The notes below the pieces were generated by a model. It did not search any database, was not told the DNA's origin, and saw nothing but the letters and a program-made list of their open reading frames with translations. This document shows, piece by piece, positions 4,613 through 5,843 of a stretch of DNA of 5,843 bases. Location of the stretch: NCBI GenBank assembly GCA_027043685.1, contig JALUFI010000054.1, positions 1 to 5,843 on the forward strand. The letters are read 5' to 3'. Position 1 is the stretch's first letter; each line of letters starts with the position of its first letter. The DNA is from Pyrodictiaceae archaeon. GTDB taxonomy: Archaea > Thermoproteota > Thermoprotei_A > Sulfolobales > Pyrodictiaceae. The position numbers and the translations under genes were made by a program.

Positions 4613-5209
4613 ATGAGGCTCTACCGCGACATTACACACTATGCGTCGATTCTCCACGCCAAGGAGATAGCGAGGAGAATGTTTATCACGAATAGCTTCG
4701 ACGGCCTCCTCTCCAGCCTTGGCATAATCCTTGGGAACTACGTATCGGGCACAACCTCCCTTGAGAGCTACGTCGGCACAGTTGTCGGTGCTTCATTCTC
4801 ACTGGGGTTCTTCAGCGGCGTCATAGCTACCTATCTCTCGGAGAGGGCTGAGAGGCTGCGCGAACTGCACCGCACTGAGCGCGTGATGCTGCACACACTC
4901 AAGGGAACAATCTACGAGAAAGCCGCCAAGCTAGTACCCGTCTACGTCGCGGCGTGGAGCGGGTTCGGGGCAATAGTCCTACCACTGATAGGCGTCTCGC
5001 CCTTCCTCGTAGCCCTAATCACCGGCGTCAATACACCAATACATGTGCTAGTATATGCATCAGCCGCTATAATGATAGCGGAGCTATTCGGCCTAGGCTA
5101 CTACCTCGGCTCAATAAGCGGAGAGAACAAGCTCATGAGTGGACTACGCATGGCACTCATAGGGATAGGCTCGGTACTCTTCTTCACGCTCATACACATA
5201 GCTGGCTAG
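4613..5209 (+). CDS. VIT1/CCC1 family membrane transporter (probable iron/manganese)
   Basis: A 198-residue integral membrane protein of the vacuolar iron transporter family, whose eukaryotic members move Fe(II) or Mn(II) out of the cytosol. The first membrane segment has the family signature NSFDGLLSSLGIILGNYVSG (27-46), with Asp30 in the place of the conserved transport Asp. Segment two is about 54-74. A charged cytoplasmic stretch ESERAE-like region follows (YLSERAERLRELHRTER, 74-90), with several glutamates in the position of the family's metal-binding domain. Hydrophobic segments then occur at about 106-126, 129-156 and 176-196. The cytoplasmic glutamate region is shorter than in plant VIT1. 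ATG 4613 is chosen because the upstream part of the open frame (from 4523) is proline- and arginine-rich and not membrane-like; GTG 4598 is possible. The 3' half is richer in A/T codons such as ATA. The substrate metal is inferred from the family only. Confidence 0.85.
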   Translation: MRLYRDITHYASILHAKEIARRMFITNSFDGLLSSLGIILGNYVSGTTSLESYVGTVVGASFSLGFFSGVIATYLSERAERLRELHRTERVMLHTLKGTIYEKAAKLVPVYVAAWSGFGAIVLPLIGVSPFLVALITGVNTPIHVLVYASAAIMIAELFGLGYYLGSISGENKLMSGLRMALIGIGSVLFFTLIHIAG

Positions 5210-5338
5210 CGGCGGGGGCGAGAGGGGCCTCGGGACAGCGAAGAGCTCCACACTGCCCCGGTTCCAGGGGGCTTCGGGTCCGCCGGAACTCCTCACCGGC
5301 CAGGAAGGGGCCCCGGGGAGGGGGGTGGCAGGGCTATG

Positions 5339-5347
5339 CCTTTATCC
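5339..5347 (+). promoter_or_regulatory. TATA-like element for apgM
   Basis: CCTTTATCC is an AT-rich island in a very GC-rich gap. A start about 26 bases below its centre would fall near 5370, leaving a leader of about 16 bases before the GTG at 5386. The rest of the 176-base gap (from 5210) holds GC-rich short inverted runs such as GGGGCCCCGGGG (5307-5318) but no recognised RNA. Confidence 0.5.
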
Positions 5348-5371
5348 AAAGCCCTTCCTCCGCTGCCCCCT

Positions 5372-5378
5372 GGGTGGG
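5372..5378 (+). promoter_or_regulatory. Ribosome binding site for apgM
   Basis: GGGTGGG lies seven bases before the GTG at 5386. A second match, AAGGAG, runs into the start codon itself. Together they support this start. Confidence 0.4.
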
Positions 5379-5385
5379 TTAAGGA

Positions 5386-5843
5386 GTGGCGCCCCGTAGC
5401 CTCATCTTCCTGATACTTGACGGGGCGGCTGACCGCCCCGTGGATGGCCGCACACCCCTCTCGGAGGCGGAGGCGCCCGGGCTCCGTCGTCTCGCTGAGA
5501 GCGCCGTATGTGGGTTCCACTACCCGGTGGCGCCGGGGGTTGCGCCGGAGAGCGATCTGGCGACGTTGTCGCTGCTGGGCTATGAGCCGGAGAAGTACTA
5601 CACCGGGCGTGGCCCCCTTGAGGCGCTCGGCGCAGGCATGGAGCTCCGCGAGGGACGCGAGGTAGCATTCAGAGCCAACTTCGCGACAATAGACCCCGCC
5701 ACTAGGAGGATTATTGATCGCCGGGTGGGCCGCTCCCTCCGCAGCGAGGAGGCCCGTGAACTCGCTGCTGCCCTGGATGGTATGAGGCTGAGTGGCGGCG
5801 GGTACGCCAGGGTGAGGGCGACTATAGGTCATCGGGCTGTTGT
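5386..5843 (+). CDS. apgM: Archaeal 2,3-bisphosphoglycerate-independent phosphoglycerate mutase, N-terminal part
   Basis: Interconverts 3-phosphoglycerate and 2-phosphoglycerate in glycolysis and gluconeogenesis, as a metal-dependent member of the alkaline phosphatase superfamily. The 152 codons seen show the archaeal (ApgM) branch: LIFLILDGAADRPV with metal-binding Asp12, RTPLSEA (22-28), the active-site serine segment APESDLATLSLLGYEP (Ser56), KYYTGRGPLEALGAG (70-84), FRANFATID (95-103), IIDRRVGR (109-116) and GHRAVV at the right edge. Homologues I recall usually read PGSD where this has PESD. The GTG at 5386 is forced: TAA is two codons upstream in the same frame. The gene has its own TATA-like element and ribosome site, so it is probably transcribed separately from the VIT1/CCC1 gene. 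The C-terminal half lies outside the window. Identity is secure. Confidence 0.94.
   Translation, partial: MAPRSLIFLILDGAADRPVDGRTPLSEAEAPGLRRLAESAVCGFHYPVAPGVAPESDLATLSLLGYEPEKYYTGRGPLEALGAGMELREGREVAFRANFATIDPATRRIIDRRVGRSLRSEEARELAAALDGMRLSGGGYARVRATIGHRAV

Noticed and set aside
4425..4613. Short plus-strand open frame between the zinc-ribbon and transporter genes
   Set aside because: 62 codons of Arg/Gly/Leu-rich sequence without a ribosome site or recognisable motif; it looks noncoding.
5258..5290. Hairpin GTTCC...GGAAC as a tRNA T-arm or terminator
   Set aside because: Only five paired bases around a 19-base loop, no tRNA-like GGTTCAAATCC loop or other arms, and no T-run after it.
5293..5832. 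Minus-strand 179-codon open frame at the right end
   Set aside because: It is antisense to the apgM gene, whose motifs are clear, and resembles no known protein.
1..5843. Mobile element, CRISPR array or defence cassette
   Set aside because: No transposase or integrase, no regularly spaced repeats and no terminal inverted repeats were seen; almost all of the sequence is taken by ordinary archaeal genes.

Overview
The window looks like chromosome from a GC-rich hyperthermophilic crenarchaeon, probably of the Desulfurococcales/Pyrodictiaceae type. This is an inference from four things: archaeal protein types (archaeal AlaRS, archaeal ApgM phosphoglycerate mutase, an AF2198-type JAMM peptidase, an archaeal VIT1/CCC1 protein), TATA-like promoters, AGG/ATA-rich coding, and frequent GTG/TTG starts. 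I could not confirm the species. No insertion sequences, CRISPR arrays, tRNAs or rRNAs were seen.

Layout, left to right: the N-terminal part of alanyl-tRNA synthetase on the minus strand (1-444, running off the left edge); an ornithine cyclodeaminase/mu-crystallin family dehydrogenase on plus (602-1483); a single-cysteine Bcp/PrxQ peroxiredoxin on minus (1437-1937), whose end overlaps the dehydrogenase tail to tail; a JAMM metallopeptidase with a large unrecognised N-terminal region on plus (2030-2815); the molybdopterin/tungstopterin biosynthesis enzyme MoaA on minus (2812-3909), which shares a CTAG double stop with the JAMM gene; a small zinc-ribbon protein on plus (about 4178-4420); a VIT1/CCC1 family membrane transporter on plus (4613-5209); and the start of ApgM phosphoglycerate mutase on plus (5386 to the right edge).

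The genes alternate strands, so this is a string of mostly single-gene units rather than one operon. Three divergent gaps (445-601, 1938-2029, 3910-4177) hold TATA-like elements, and two of those gaps carry nearly the same 14-base AT-containing element. The two convergent junctions have no intergenic space at all.

The products are mostly housekeeping: tRNA charging, glycolysis/gluconeogenesis, pterin cofactor synthesis, peroxide removal and metal transport. The part least explained by known biology is the JAMM protein. It carries a textbook archaeal JAMM zinc site behind about 130 residues that I do not recognise, and it sits end to end with moaA. A link to processing of ubiquitin-like or MoaD-like proteins is only a hypothesis.
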